Shown here in pieces: positions 11,706-23,325 of a DNA stretch of 64,000 nt; the stretch's first letter is position 1, and every line of letters starts with the position of its first letter. Origin of the DNA: Tethya wilhelma (Eukaryota > Porifera > Demospongiae > Tethyida > Tethyidae); the NCBI GenBank assembly GCA_964030475.1, contig CAXIPT010000008.1, positions 2,974,937 through 3,038,936 of the forward strand, given 5' to 3'. Position numbers and translations under genes: made by a program. The notes beneath the pieces were generated by a model. That model searched no databases and was not told where the DNA came from. It saw only the letters and a list, made by a program, of their open reading frames with translations.

Positions 11706-13570
11706 ATGGATTAAGTGGTTCGCCTTTGAAGAAGCTTTGAAGTTAGCTTATACAGTAGTGTGTGTGATTGTGGGTTGATAAATAAAGACTTATGTGCATG
11801 CAACACTAGCGGGCTTGCATTTCTTGGTGAATTCTAGGCAATCGAGCTTGAGAGGTACCTGCTGGCATCCATTGAAGGGGTGTGGTTCCAGCGAGTTGGT
11901 TCAACAGTTCATTTTCTTGTGAATTCGGACAGTGATACTGATTTTGCTGATTTCATAAAGCAAAAGCGGTGTGAAATAATCACAGAAGGGGTGACGTGAG
12001 CCACCTATTTTACTGACTCAGCTTTGAGCGTCCAGTATGGCAAGTAGTACTTTAGCTTAGGCCCTCTAGTTTTCAGGGTTGCCCGTGACTTCCCTGGGCA
12101 AATTCGGTACTAAACGATTGAGAAAAGTTCATGAAAGAATCTGGGTCCCTGCCTCTTGATTTAAGCAATTCTTATTTGTGGCAAATGGCAATAAAATTTT
12201 TGGTCAGACTTGCTGAAGCACTTAAGTGGCAGTCTAACTGATTTTCTGGCCAATGGAAAAGTCCAGATCTCTGCAAAAATGTTCAAAAAGCTAGCAATAT
12301 CTAGTCATGTGCTGTATGGAATGCAATTAATTCATGTGAATTTCACTGAAAATCAGGTGAGATTTTGATATTTTTGTACCTCCTCCGAGTCAAAAGTATT
12401 TGTTTGACATCCATTTCTTCATTTCATTATTGTATCACTTTAAGGCACATGCAACAGTTTATGTGTCTTTTGTTTATTACGGTATTTGTTCTATTTTGGC
12501 ACCATTTTGCCTCAACCACAATCATTACTGTTCCAATTAGAGGTGCCTTTCTGTAAGCAAATTATTTTCAGGCAGTGTCTAACTTAATATTGACATGTGG
12601 CCACGAAAGTGTCAAACACAGTAGTTTGTGTCAAGTACCTGCAGCTATTTTACTGCTTTTAGCAGAGTAGAGTACTTAGCAGTTTTTCACCACATGTGAT
12701 AAGTGTATGAATTCTTTTTGGTGGTAGAACTGCTGTTGCATCTTGGTTAAGTCACAGTATTGAGTGAGTGACCAAAGCTGAGTCTTGTCAATTCTAAGTT
12801 CTCGTAGTACTGAAAGTAAGCAAGTTTTGTCTTCTATACTAACATTTGTCTGCTAATCGTTAAATTGCTGAGCTTGAACTTGCAAAGTTCGAAAACAGCT
12901 CTAATTCAGTGCTGCTGCCAGCTTAGTCAATTTTTTGCTTCCAATTAGTGGCACCTTTTGGCACTCAAATTAATTTTTTGTGGCACCTTAACGAATCAGT
13001 GAACATTACTACAAACTGGTATAGTGAAAACCTTGCCACAAGGCTCACAACAAAACAAGTGGTGCTCATCATTACTTTCATAAGAATCAGGCATATTTGA
13101 ACAAAATCACTAATCAACAATCAAGTTTTTGCAGGTAGCACAAGTTGATTTGAATCCATCTTAGCTCTTTCTTGCTTGCATGTTCACAAAGAGAGTCTTT
13201 ATATAGACGGACTCTAGTATGTACTCCACAGCAATACATGAACACAACTTCAAAACTAATACTATCAGGCTCTTCCTTTTATTAGCTGCTATAGTAAGAC
13301 CCATTTCTTTGGTCAAGCATGCTAGCTATAACCTGAGCAAATTATGTGATCCAAAGCTCTGGCAACACAATTTGAGAATTAAAAACTCTCAAAGACTTTT
13401 ACTTCTTACCTTAAACAGAAAATCCTCTCTCAAACTAGCAATGTGCATTATTTAATTAGAAAAATTATAGGTCTGTAAATCTCACCAAATTCTTGATTCA
13501 GTGTCTAATCCTAAATCAAAGTATTAGTACTGAGCAGTCAAGTCTATGTCAAATGACATGATCGTTGAAA
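11400..13570. other. Intergenic, no gene seen
   Basis: Apart from the short repeat at 11654 there is no recognisable gene. Open frames up to 78 codons resemble no family and are not bounded by coding-like sequence. Confidence 0.45.
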
Positions 13571-13577
13571 TTTAAAT

Positions 13578-13841
13578 CAGGGGGTGGCAACTCCCATACT
13601 AGAAGCGCCTCCATCGCGGTCAAGATCTTGACCATCCATTTTGACTGTTGACTGCGACTAAAATTTGATTTTGACCGTTGACTGTGTGCTAAAATTCACA
13701 CTTGACTGACGACCTTTACCAACTTTGATTCTATTTTGACCATTGACCAGCATGCACTAAAATCTCATTTTCACCGTTGACCGTCATCTTGACTGTGGTC
13801 ACAGCTCCAAGTACAGTACATATGGGAGTCACCACTCCCTG
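13578..13841. mobile_element. Small MITE-like element carrying a TTGAC-rich tandem repeat
   Basis: The left end CAGGGGGTGGCAACTCCCAT (13578) and the right end TATGGGAGTCACCACTCCCTG (13821-13841) are inverse copies with about three mismatches over 21 bases. Between them TTTTGACCGTTGACTG and CACTAAAAT motifs repeat irregularly. CAGGG...CCCTG ends are common in hAT-type elements. No clear target duplication. Confidence 0.65.
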
Positions 13842-14660
13842 CTGGATCAAGCTCTCATGATGTCTTTGTTGAACCCATTAGGTAATTAACACATAATTAT
13901 AGCTAGCTATGATTTAATTAACTACAAAGCTCATTTCACCCTGATTAAGAGATTTGGCTCTTAGTACACAAAGTACAACCTTTTGACTACCGTGAATTTT
14001 GTTTCACAACACTGTAGAGAAAATGAATGGTGGTGAACTTCGTATATAGTGATGTTCACTACTCTGTTCTTATTAGAACGAATGCGGTTTTATGTTGCAA
14101 GAACTTATATAGAAAAAAATGCTTTTATAAATCTGAAAAATTTGCAAAATTTAGTGCAAAAACATTAGGGATGTACTCTGAGGTGAGAAGTCCATCCAGT
14201 TGACCATCCACGTGTTGAATGTGAAGAATGTGTAGCGCAATAAAGAAAGTGCACATGAGCTTTATATAGATGCTCTACATAAATGTCACATGGCGAGACT
14301 GAGCATTAATAATTAGAAAAGTGCTAAATGGCTCACATTGCTTTGTATTTAGTTTTTACACCCAATTTATATATTTTTTAATTGGTACTGTTTTCAATGA
14401 CTAATTAAACACATGCAGAATTGGCTTTAGATAGGCCATTCAAAATGACAGTCTTGGTTTCTGATAAAGAAATTTCTCCAGAAGCATGCTGGAGGGTGGA
14501 TTTCCTGATTGTTGTTATTATTCATAATCACTACATCACTTTAACACTCAATATTAATTACACAACTGAAAAACTAAAAAAAAAAACTACTTTGTCTTTG
14601 GGGATAAATTACACTGAGTCAGAGGGCACTGTGACACATCTACTGCACAATAGATACTCA
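13842..14660. other. Intergenic, no gene seen
   Basis: AT-rich sequence with A and T runs. The 116-codon open frame from 14421 crosses the SINE that follows and shows no family features. Confidence 0.45.
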
Positions 14661-14662
14661 AT

Positions 14663-14745
14663 GGGGTGGTCTGGTGGCTTGTTTAACAATGACTTTGCAA
14701 CCCATGGGTACGGAGTTCAAGTCTCTTCAGTGCTACAGGTATTTA
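14663..14745 (+). repeat. tRNA-derived SINE head, copy 1
   Basis: GGTGGCTTGTTTAAC (A-box-like) and GAGTTCAAGTCTC (B-box-like) are about 40 bases apart. A closer match to pol III boxes is at 52525. The shared body AACCCATGGGTA...AGT identifies both as one family. A possible tail runs on to about 14960. Confidence 0.6.
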
Positions 14746-16383
14746 TTTTTCTCTCCTATTTTCTCTTTTGAGCTCTGCATAGGAGTTGACTCAGCTCTAC
14801 CCCCAAAAAAATGAGAAGGTGAAAATTCACCACATCCTTCAGTGGGCATTGATCCTGGGGGACCTGTGTTTATTAGCCCTAGGTTATTTGCAGCCACAAT
14901 TATGGTAAACCTGAAGGGGCACTTAGGGCTAGGTACACTTTGTTCAGGCAAACAGGGGGATCAAGATCCTGAAGAGAAGCCCCACATGTAAACGATACGT
15001 ATTCTACAGCAATTGAAGCTGTGTCTTCTCTTGTTATGATAGACAGATAGCAGCATCCACAGTGTTCTAAATTCAAAAAACATTTTAAACATAATTATTG
15101 AATGCTTGCTAATGTCTTCTTATAGCTTTCAGTAGAGATGGTCTGAATCAGTGAGGGTGCCAAGTAACTTTTCAAATGCTCTGTATGGCCGTCTTCAGCT
15201 GGTACAGGTTCAGGAAGGATGAATTGAAAACCATCTGTGGAAGCCTTGGAGTCCTAGGCTTACACATTGAACAGCTGCTAGTGTCTCCTGTTTTAGGAAA
15301 GCTTGAAGATCTTTTTTTCAAGGTAGCTTCTTCATTGCTATAAATTTCTCTCTGTTAAGGAAGAGTTAATCTGTTGAAAATGATCTGAGGACCATAGGGG
15401 GAAGAGCTCTCAAAAACTGTGTCCTTGAAACTAACTACCATAGATTGGGAAATTTTTGCTGCTATATGTTTTATTGGTTCAATTTTTGCCACTTCAACCA
15501 ATTCGATTGCCATACATTTGAATTTTTGCGTGTTCAATTTTCGCACTCGTGTGCGTGGTGAAAAAAATTTAACAATGAAAATTTCCAATCTATACAGTAG
15601 AACTTGGTTGCAGTATCAAGTCATCAATACTTTTAAAAATGACCTTTTATCATTGCAAGTAGTACAACAGAGGCATAATGGAGAACTTCGTAAAATTGTG
15701 ATTTCCTATAGATAGGCATATATATATACTTTGATAGTTGTTCTAGAACAAATGATGAGATGCATGCCGACCTCTTTCGGCAGTAGCTACAGGAAATTCT
15801 GGTTCACCAATCGTCAACCTGTGCTTGTCATCAATGAAAACCGTTACACAGCATTCTATGAGGTTCAGTTCATACTCTCACATGTTGCGATGTAAAGAGC
15901 ATAGTGGACATCAATATGTGTCTTTCTTAACTTTCTCATCTGCACCATAATAATGTCTAATATTTATTTTAGCCTTCCAGTATTATTGTATTGTGACTTT
16001 AGTACCTTCGTCTTGGAGAGTATTAGCCACTCCTCAGAGGGGATCGGTTAGTCATGTATAATTATGGTGAATTGATATACAACACCTATACATACTAACA
16101 CATACATGCATGTAGTAAAATACCCAAACCATATACATAAAAACTCACAATGTGTGCAGTTTTTGGAAACTTGATCATGAGGTCTAGATCTTGAACAGAG
16201 ATTAGCCATATGGGTAACCTCCTCATGCCGTCTGTCATCGACTGCTACTTCTTGCCTTGTCCCAGTTCTTAGGACTTTACTTTTCATTGATCAACAACAG
16301 TGCAGGTTGCATCAGAATAAAACAATGTATAGGCTCAACAGCTTCGGGGTGTATCATGTGATGCTTAGGAGTCACCAATAATA
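14746..16383. other. Intergenic with a small inverted-repeat segment (15446-15593)
   Basis: GATTGGGAAATTTTTG at 15446 is inverted as AAAATTTCCAATC ending at 15593, with several AATTTTTGC motifs inside, as in short MITEs. Nothing else is recognisable. Confidence 0.45.
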
Positions 16384-18766
16384 TTAATTCAATAAAATTC
16401 TTCTGTTTCTGTCTCTACTTGAAAAACGATTAACTACTTCATCCAAAGATATTTGATTAGACAATTCTCGTTCAATAGACAATACAGCTAAGTCAACAAG
16501 ACGTTGTTCTGACATTGTTGAGCGTAGATATGTTTTAATTTGTTTTAAAGCTGAGAATGAATGTTCACAATGAGCAGTGCTAACAACAATTGTGAGAGCA
16601 ATTTGTAATAACTTAGTGAGCAATGGAAATGCATCTCTAAGTGCAGAAATCTCGATAAGAACATCACTTACACTCTGCATGTCTTTCTCTCGTAGAGTAT
16701 GCTTTGCAAGTGCACACTCTACAGAAAGTAAATCCATGTCTAAACCATATGCCTCAGCAAGTGCAACTATATGGTTTTGACCTAGAAAGTTAGAGGATGT
16801 TGGAATACATGCTTGGATAGCTCTCATATATTCCAAGCTCTCTGTTGCAAATCTGCCGTCAAGTTCACACAGTATCGCATCAAGAACTGGGAAGTATAGT
16901 ACAACTTTCATTTGGTCACTAGTTACCATTCTATCTCTAGATCCAGTACTTTCCATAACAATTCCATCATCATACCGCTTTGGTAGTTGTTTTGAACGAT
17001 GGGACCTTGGTGTTTTGATACTGATGTTGTATTGAGATGCAATCTCAATTGCATATTTATATAGTTTGTCCCACTCAACATCTGTCCTAAATCCAGTCAA
17101 ACACTCAACAGTTCCACTCACCAAGTCTGCATGTCTAATGCTCCTACTTTGTAATTGGTCAGACAAACTTTTAGTATGAGACAAGATTCTGTCAAAAATG
17201 AGAAGAAATTTAAACGTTTTTACTTGAAAATAGATTCCTCTAGCCTCTGTAGCCTTTTCTCTGTTTTCCCAATCAGATATTTCTTCTAGAGCTGCCAGTA
17301 TACTATCAAATGTTTTGCAAACAGCTTCAAAAGCAAAGTATTGACATGCCCATCTTGTATCTGACAGTTTATGAAGCCGATGTTGCTTGGATGGATGGAG
17401 TTCAGTTTGCTTTTGCAAGTAAACAGCATGAGCTTTGCTACTAGAAAAAAATACATACAGTGCTTGCGTGAGCGTAAAAAATTCATATGCCTCAGAGATT
17501 TTTCTAGTAGCACTAGATTCAGGCAATGAGCGTAACAGTGTACATAGACTACTTGTGGTGTGATCTCTCTTATACGCTGTTGTACTCCAGAACACTTGCC
17601 ACTGATGACTGATGCACCATCATAGCCTTGAGAAACCAAACAAACAGGATCTAATCCATACTCATTCATTGTGTCAATTATGTAGGTTGACAAACGTTGT
17701 GCATCTAACGACACAACTTCCACGTAAGTGACAAAGTGTTCCATTATTGTACCTGATTTGACATCAACATACCTCAGAACAATGGCCATCTGTTCACATT
17801 TGCTACTATCCTTAGTTTCATCAGCTAAAATAGAGTATAAACCAGCTTGCTTAGCAGCATTACATATTAATTTTTCTTTCTAACCGTACTACCCATCACA
17901 TTCAGTAACTCATTTTGAATTTCAGCTGAAGTATATTTTGCATTTCTTGGACCCTCACTAAGTCTATTCTGAATTATGTTATCATGGTTTGCAATAAGAT
18001 GTAATATTTCCAAAAAAATTTCCTCTATTAGCAGATGCTTCGGACTCCCTGTGGCCCCGTAGAGCAATATCTTGCCTGCTGCATAACAGTATATACTTCT
18101 GATACTGTCCTAATGTATTGCTGGTTATTTTCAATCTGTTGGCTTCTTAAAGTATTAAGTCTTTCTGATATTGTAGTACCTTTTTTAAATTAAGCTTATA
18201 TCGCTTCCAGGAAATAACAGACTCCTTATGAGAGACACAATTTTCATGACAATACAAAATACCAGATTTTCCACTGACTGCATGCTTCCAATCTTTAAAT
18301 CCTGTGATAGTAAAATTTTTTTCAGGCCTACTTGTTCCAACAGAGGTAGAGGTACCAAACAAACGACATGGATTGCAGAAGCATGCATCCCGACTAACGG
18401 AATACTCCAACCAAGGATAAGAGTCAAACCAACGTTGACAAATGATCTTGGCTTTCCTGAGTAAAATGTGACAGGGTACTTGGCAATTGCAGGCCTTACA
18501 GGTTCATTCACTGGTGTGGCTGCTATATCATCTGGTGCTGAGAGTTTACTGTGATCTGTATCTTGCTGTGATTCGGAGTTATTGGATGTTAATGAGTTAA
18601 GTGAAGTTGAATTGACAATTACTGTTGTAGATCCAGATGGATTATGAATATTTATACAGTTTGATTGTCTGTCCCTGACTAGCTGCTCTGGCGCGGAATG
18701 TGCTGAAGAGCTGCCACGAAATGTTGGCTCAGCATCATGTACAGGATCATCCACACTATCACTCAC
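16384..18766 (-). pseudogene. hAT-superfamily transposase (TTF zinc finger, DUF4371, hAT dimerisation), frameshifted
   Basis: From N- to C-terminus on the minus strand: a Ser-rich region (18766-18445), a TTF-type finger with WFDSYPWLEYS then CFCNPC (about 18435-18350), a central DUF4371-like region with GYDGASVISG, GVQQRI and YVHCYAHCLNLVL (17650-17490), and a hAT dimerisation block STAHCEHSFSALKQIKTYL with LAVLSIERE (about 16590-16460). A one-base loss near 18440, shifts near 18110-17880 and another near 17590 split the frame. Family role: cuts and pastes hAT elements, or is domesticated in host genes. The many breaks argue for a dead transposon. The frame opening at 18766 begins with GTG, so the true start is not seen. 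Confidence 0.85.
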
Positions 18767-19110
18767 TCAGCTATCAGAGTTGACAGAGAGGTCCAGTTTT
18801 GAAGTACCAATCTCTTCACCATAACGGCAAGGTTTCTTAGTACTGCCAATGCACTGAAAAAGTGTCAGCTGACAGTTATCGTGGGACAGAAACCTCTCCA
18901 TTCTTTATGGCCATATGGCCATATGTTAAACCACAGAATCACGTGTGGTAAACTGCAAGGTCATAGGTCATAATAATCGATACTCAAAATCAGTAATAAC
19001 CCTTTTTATGATGCGATCCACTATTTGGCAAAGTAGTTAGCTAAGTAGCTGACTGGCTGGACGCTAGGGCCTAAGCCCTGGTAGGCCCTAGTCTGGCTAC
19101 GCCACTGGAT
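16384..19110 (-). mobile_element. Remnant of an autonomous hAT element with one terminal repeat visible
   Basis: Upstream of the transposase relic, 19093-19110 reads AGTCTGGCTACGCCACTG, the inverse of the CAGTGGCGTAGCCAG terminus seen on the MITE at 34768. The other terminus was not found near 15.7-16.4 kb, so that end is lost or diverged. Confidence 0.55.
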
Positions 19111-20450
19111 TCAGTACTGCGAGATCAACTTTGATAAGATCAATTCTCATAAAGCCAACTCCGATTAAACCAACTTCCCACGTGATAAACTCCCATGAAT
19201 TCCATGAGGTCAACTCATAATTTTTCAGCAATGACAAAGCTTTTCTAACACAAAAGTGTAATACAACTGAAATTATATGAGTACAACTAAAAGACAACAA
19301 TTCGGTGCATGAAAATTTAATTACGTGGTAGGCGGCCCTTTCAAATAGTCTAACCTTAAAGTCCAGTTAGTTACTTGATGGCATTTATAATACTACAATT
19401 GCTGTCTTTAAATCTTGCAAATAGAGTCTACTCTAACCATTTTCCTTCTGTCTGGCAATATGGCTCCAGAATCGAATTGCTGGAGCTTCATATGTGATTT
19501 TGCCTCTTAATTTTCTAAAGGCTGGATTTCAATGATTGAAAGCTAGGAAGCTGTGCAATTACTCCATCACTCACTGTCAAATTTCTTCCTGTGCATCATC
19601 AAAGATCCTGTTTTGATGTAGATTCTTTCCTTGCTCACTTTCTCATGTTGGCAATGGATTTGTCTCGGATACACAATGCTATGTCTGGGGGGGGGGACTT
19701 TTTTTGTGGCAATTGACCTCCCGGGAAGATACCGGATTCTCTGTACAAAAAAGGTAGAGCTGCTGGCTTCACTTTTAGGGAAATTCATCCAAACTTTGTG
19801 AACATGTCACCTCATTGCAAGAATATGGTACTGTGGATGAATCTGCTTGATAGCTTCACCTGTTCATAGACTCTCTTCAAAAGTTGTTTCAATGGACTTG
19901 TCACTCAGTAGCTTCCATATTATGAAGTGCAAATTTGCAACTTATTGTCTGATGCGTGTGTCAACAGCATGATAGGATACGAAAGGCCTTTCTTCCCATA
20001 GCGGGTTTGGGGTATCACAAAAAAAATCACATAGAGAACAAATTTATATACTCATTTTTCTCTCAAGTATGAGGACAACTCTTCCAACCTTGTATTGTAT
20101 AACAGTCGTCTAGTTGAAGCTTTGACAAACTTATTTACTATTATTGTTTTACAGAGCAGGATAAAGGAAAATGGTAGTGAATTCTCACCAATATGTCAAT
20201 AACTATGAAAACTTTATAGAGTTTACAATCCTGCACTGAAGGAACGAAGAAATTAATCTCCAGCCTGTACACAAAAAAGTTTTGTAGATAAATAGCTACA
20301 AGCATTACCTTCCCATTTTGGAACGAGTTCTTGAAGCAATTGGTTGTGTTAGTGGGTTGATGACAGTTTTTTTAAGGGTCACTCCAAGTTATGCATCTCA
20401 TTTGAAATCAGCCTAGGTCGAGCTCACTGCCACTAGCTGTCACTACATTC
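19111..20450. other. Intergenic, no gene seen
   Basis: Short open frames only. No repeats or family motifs recognised, apart from a G-run at 19686. Confidence 0.4.
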
Positions 20451-20454
20451 TCCT

Positions 20455-21125
20455 CAGTGGCAGGTTTTCTTCTAACTTTTCTTCTTTTCACAACCAGGGT
20501 CCATGCATTGCCATCCTTGGTTTGATAACTGATACCAGCAATAACAGCAATTATGATCTTCATATCTCACTTGGAAAATATTGAATCCTCAACAACTTCA
20601 GTATCAGATTTAGTCACTGATATTGACTCAGCAGCATCCAGATGATAAGGGTTGATGTACAACATTTGGAGATTCAGGTTGTCAAGTTCAACTGTGGTTC
20701 CAGAAATGCTGGCAGCAGTCGCATCATCATTGGTTGGAGTACAAATCCGGTCTGTGGTAGGTTTAGTAGGTCTAGGCTTCTGTTTCACCTCAGTGGCAGG
20801 TTTTCTTCTAACTTTTCTTCTTTTCACAACCAGGGTCCATGCATTGCCATCCTTGGTTTGATAACTGATACCAGCAATAACAGCTTCATATCTCACTTGG
20901 AAAATATTGAATCCTCAACAACTTCAGTATCAGATTTAGTCACTGATATTGACTCAGCAGCATCCAGATGATAAGGGTTGATGTACAACATTAATTTTGG
21001 AGATTCAGGTTGTCAAGTTCAACTGTGGTTCCAGAAATGCTGGCAGCAGTCGCATCATCATTGGTTGGAGTACAAATCCGGTCTGTGGTAGGTTTAGTAG
21101 GTCTAGGCTTCTGTTTCACCTTGCA
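20455..21125. repeat. Direct tandem duplication, unit about 336 bp (two copies)
   Basis: CAGTGGCAGGTTTTCTTC starts at 20455 and again at 20791; the following sequence is almost identical through GGTCTAGGCTTCTGTTTCACC. The first unit has a 10-base extra segment (ATTATGATCT) near 20550; the second has TAATTT inserted near 20992. The duplication carries minus-strand open frames. Confidence 0.85.
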
Positions 21126-21203
21126 TCTCTTTCTCTTCTTGTTCTTCTTGGTGGGCAGCTTCATGGCCAGGGCTGGCCGAAAGAAAAAAAATGGAAAACC
21201 CAC
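20567..21203 (-). CDS. Unrecognised basic, duplicated coding-like segments
   Basis: On the minus strand each unit of the 336-bp duplication encodes KQKPRPTKPTTDRICTPTND followed by DATAASISGTTVELDNLNLQ. One continues into an acidic LDAAESISVTKSDTEVVEDS tail; its upstream part reads DGNAWTLVVKRRKVRRKP. The other follows a Phe-rich start and a KKNKKRKRCK basic run. Similar reading frames in both units, kept open despite small insertions, suggest past coding, but no start, splice or family could be assigned. It may be an exon of a lost gene or part of the neighbouring transposon. Confidence 0.3.
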
Positions 21204-21369
21204 CAGTGGAGCTTTTAGCAGTCAAGCTTGCAGTAGTCTGAGCTCAGCCTCTTGCATTTGTAGATATACAGATCGAAAATGGGACACCAAAGTCCTGTAC
21301 ACTAGCATAGTAAGGCTACAAAACTGCAACCCTGATACTGGTTGTTTCCTCAGGTGCATTAAGGCCTGA

Positions 21370-23325
21370 CTTGCATTTAAGGACCTAATTAAAACTTGAA
21401 ATTGAAATATTTTTTTTGTACACATGTAAACAACCCTAAACTTGTATACAAATTGAAACTGGTATTCTTTGCTCATCTGTAAACTTAAGTTGTCACATGA
21501 CCTCGAATATTTGAACATGGATATTATAGCTCTCGGAACGGGATTGGAAACGCATCACGTGATGCGTTAGATCATATTCTCGCCGGAAGTGGAAGGGTTT
21601 GGGGGGCGTGGCTAATATACCTTGAGCTCTGCCAGCTCTACTAGCTTGCTGGGGAATGCAGCAACTGGAAATTGGTTCTGTTCTATTACAGAGAAGGTTT
21701 TTTTTGACACTGGACAGCTCACAAAACTTACCTTACTGTACTGCTTCAGAAATGTTTGAATGGATATCAAGTATATACAGTACAGCAAAAGAATGAACTT
21801 CGGAATCATGGAACTTGAAATTCACAATTTTGTTTATAGCTACCATTGCAGCCTACCAGACTAGTCATCATAACCTATTTTATCAATGACAGTCACTGTT
21901 AAAGCAGTTGCATAAACTTGAGTATATGATTTAAAACTTATGACTGATTGTATAAAACTTGGATTTAAAACATGAATCTGTTTGTTCAAGTTTCAGCAGT
22001 GTTTTCATCAGTTCAGTGGAACTCCAATGGAGTACAGGATGTTCTTCAAAGCCAACTGGATCAATTATACTGATTTGATACTCCAACAGTTTTCTTCCTC
22101 CACATGCCAAAAGGGTTGCTGACTTGATGCTGTGGGAAATGAAGATAATACGACCCAAGTTAGAAGGGTGAAAGTTAACTCTATTTTATGTATGTATTCA
22201 AGCCAACACTCTCATTCTACAGCAGGGACCTTAAACTTTCATGTAATCTATTGAAGAACACATTTTACTCCAATAATATCTAGTTATGGGTACACAGAAC
22301 CAGATGTTAATGGCCAAAGCTTGCTATGGATGGAAGGCAAAAAATATAGAGAGATGACTAGGAGAGCCTAAGTTATGGGGCCAGTTCTATGTATTGGAAC
22401 CCCTGCCAACCAACAGCTCTTATTTTTAGGCATTTCCACAACATTTATGATCATTACAGGTACACAAAGCTTTATGGCAGCAGAACTGTACAAATAAAAA
22501 CTCCTGCAAGTGTCAGGAGAAGAAGAGTACACTCAATTAAACTACACATGGCCTGAATTGGTACATAGTACACGCACTACAAGCTAGAAATACACAACTA
22601 ACCTGCCTCCAGTGCCGCTAGCTCTTAAAATCAGCATGAAATCAGCCTTCTTTCTTCTCAAAAGCGAGCCCAGAAAGGTCACAAATCGTGTGAGAATTCA
22701 CATAATTTACACCTTCAGGCGAGGACAAGATCTAACCAAGCGAAAAGTATTGAACTAATGGGCGCACGTGATGAGTTTCCAATCCCGTTCCGAGAGCTAT
22801 AATATCCATGATTTGAATAATGGCGAAATTAATTAGGGAAAAAATTTATCCTCCGAGGGCACATGGTTGCCATGGAGATATGAAGTTCATATTGGGTATA
22901 TATGTTAATTAGGTTAATAACTAATTAATTATTCATGCAGATCATGAATAAATGAATATTTAATGAGATATGCTCATTTTTTAATAAAAGCACACCCTAA
23001 CTAAAAGTTTAAAATGCCATATCTCATTAAATATTCATTTATTCATGATCCACATGAATAATTAATTAGTTATTAACCTAATTAACATATGCATGTTCCT
23101 AATATGAACTTCATATCTCCATGGAAACCATGTACCCGCGGAGGATGAATTTTTTCACTAATTAACTTCGCCATTATTCAAATATTCAAGGTCATGTGAC
23201 AACTTAAGTTTACAGATGAGCAAAGAATACCAGTTTCAATTTGTATACAAAGTTTAGAGTTGTTTACATGTGTACAAAAAAAGATATTTCAATTTCAAGT
23301 TTTAATTAGCGCCTTAAATGCGGGG
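21370..23325. mobile_element. Large inverted-repeat element with about 190-bp arms
   Basis: The left arm (about 21375-21565) runs TTAATTAAAACTTGAAATTGAAAT-like text through ACACATGTAAACAA, TTTGCTCATCTGTAAACTTA and TCTCGGAACGGGATTGGAAA to CACGTGATGCG. Its inverse begins at 22770 (CACGTGATGAGTTTCCAATC, CCGTTCCGAGAGCTATAATA) and is then interrupted at about 22816 by a foldback element, resuming at 23184 to about 23320. The interior (21566-22769) has no recognisable transposase. Confidence 0.8.
22816..23184. mobile_element. Palindromic foldback element nested in the larger element's right arm
   Basis: Ends are ATTTGAATAATGGCGAA and its inverse TTCGCCATTATTCAAAT. Arms of about 150 bp pair almost completely (for example ATATGAAGTTCATATTGG/ATATGAACTTCATATCTC and TTAATTAGGTTAATAACTAA on both sides) around a loop of about 45 bases near 22975-23015. 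It splits the right arm of the outer element, so the outer element is older. Confidence 0.85.

Noticed and set aside
13578..13841. WRKY W-box promoter cluster
   Set aside because: TTGAC repeats look like W-boxes, but no gene starts nearby and the ends are transposon-like; WRKY regulation is mainly a plant feature.
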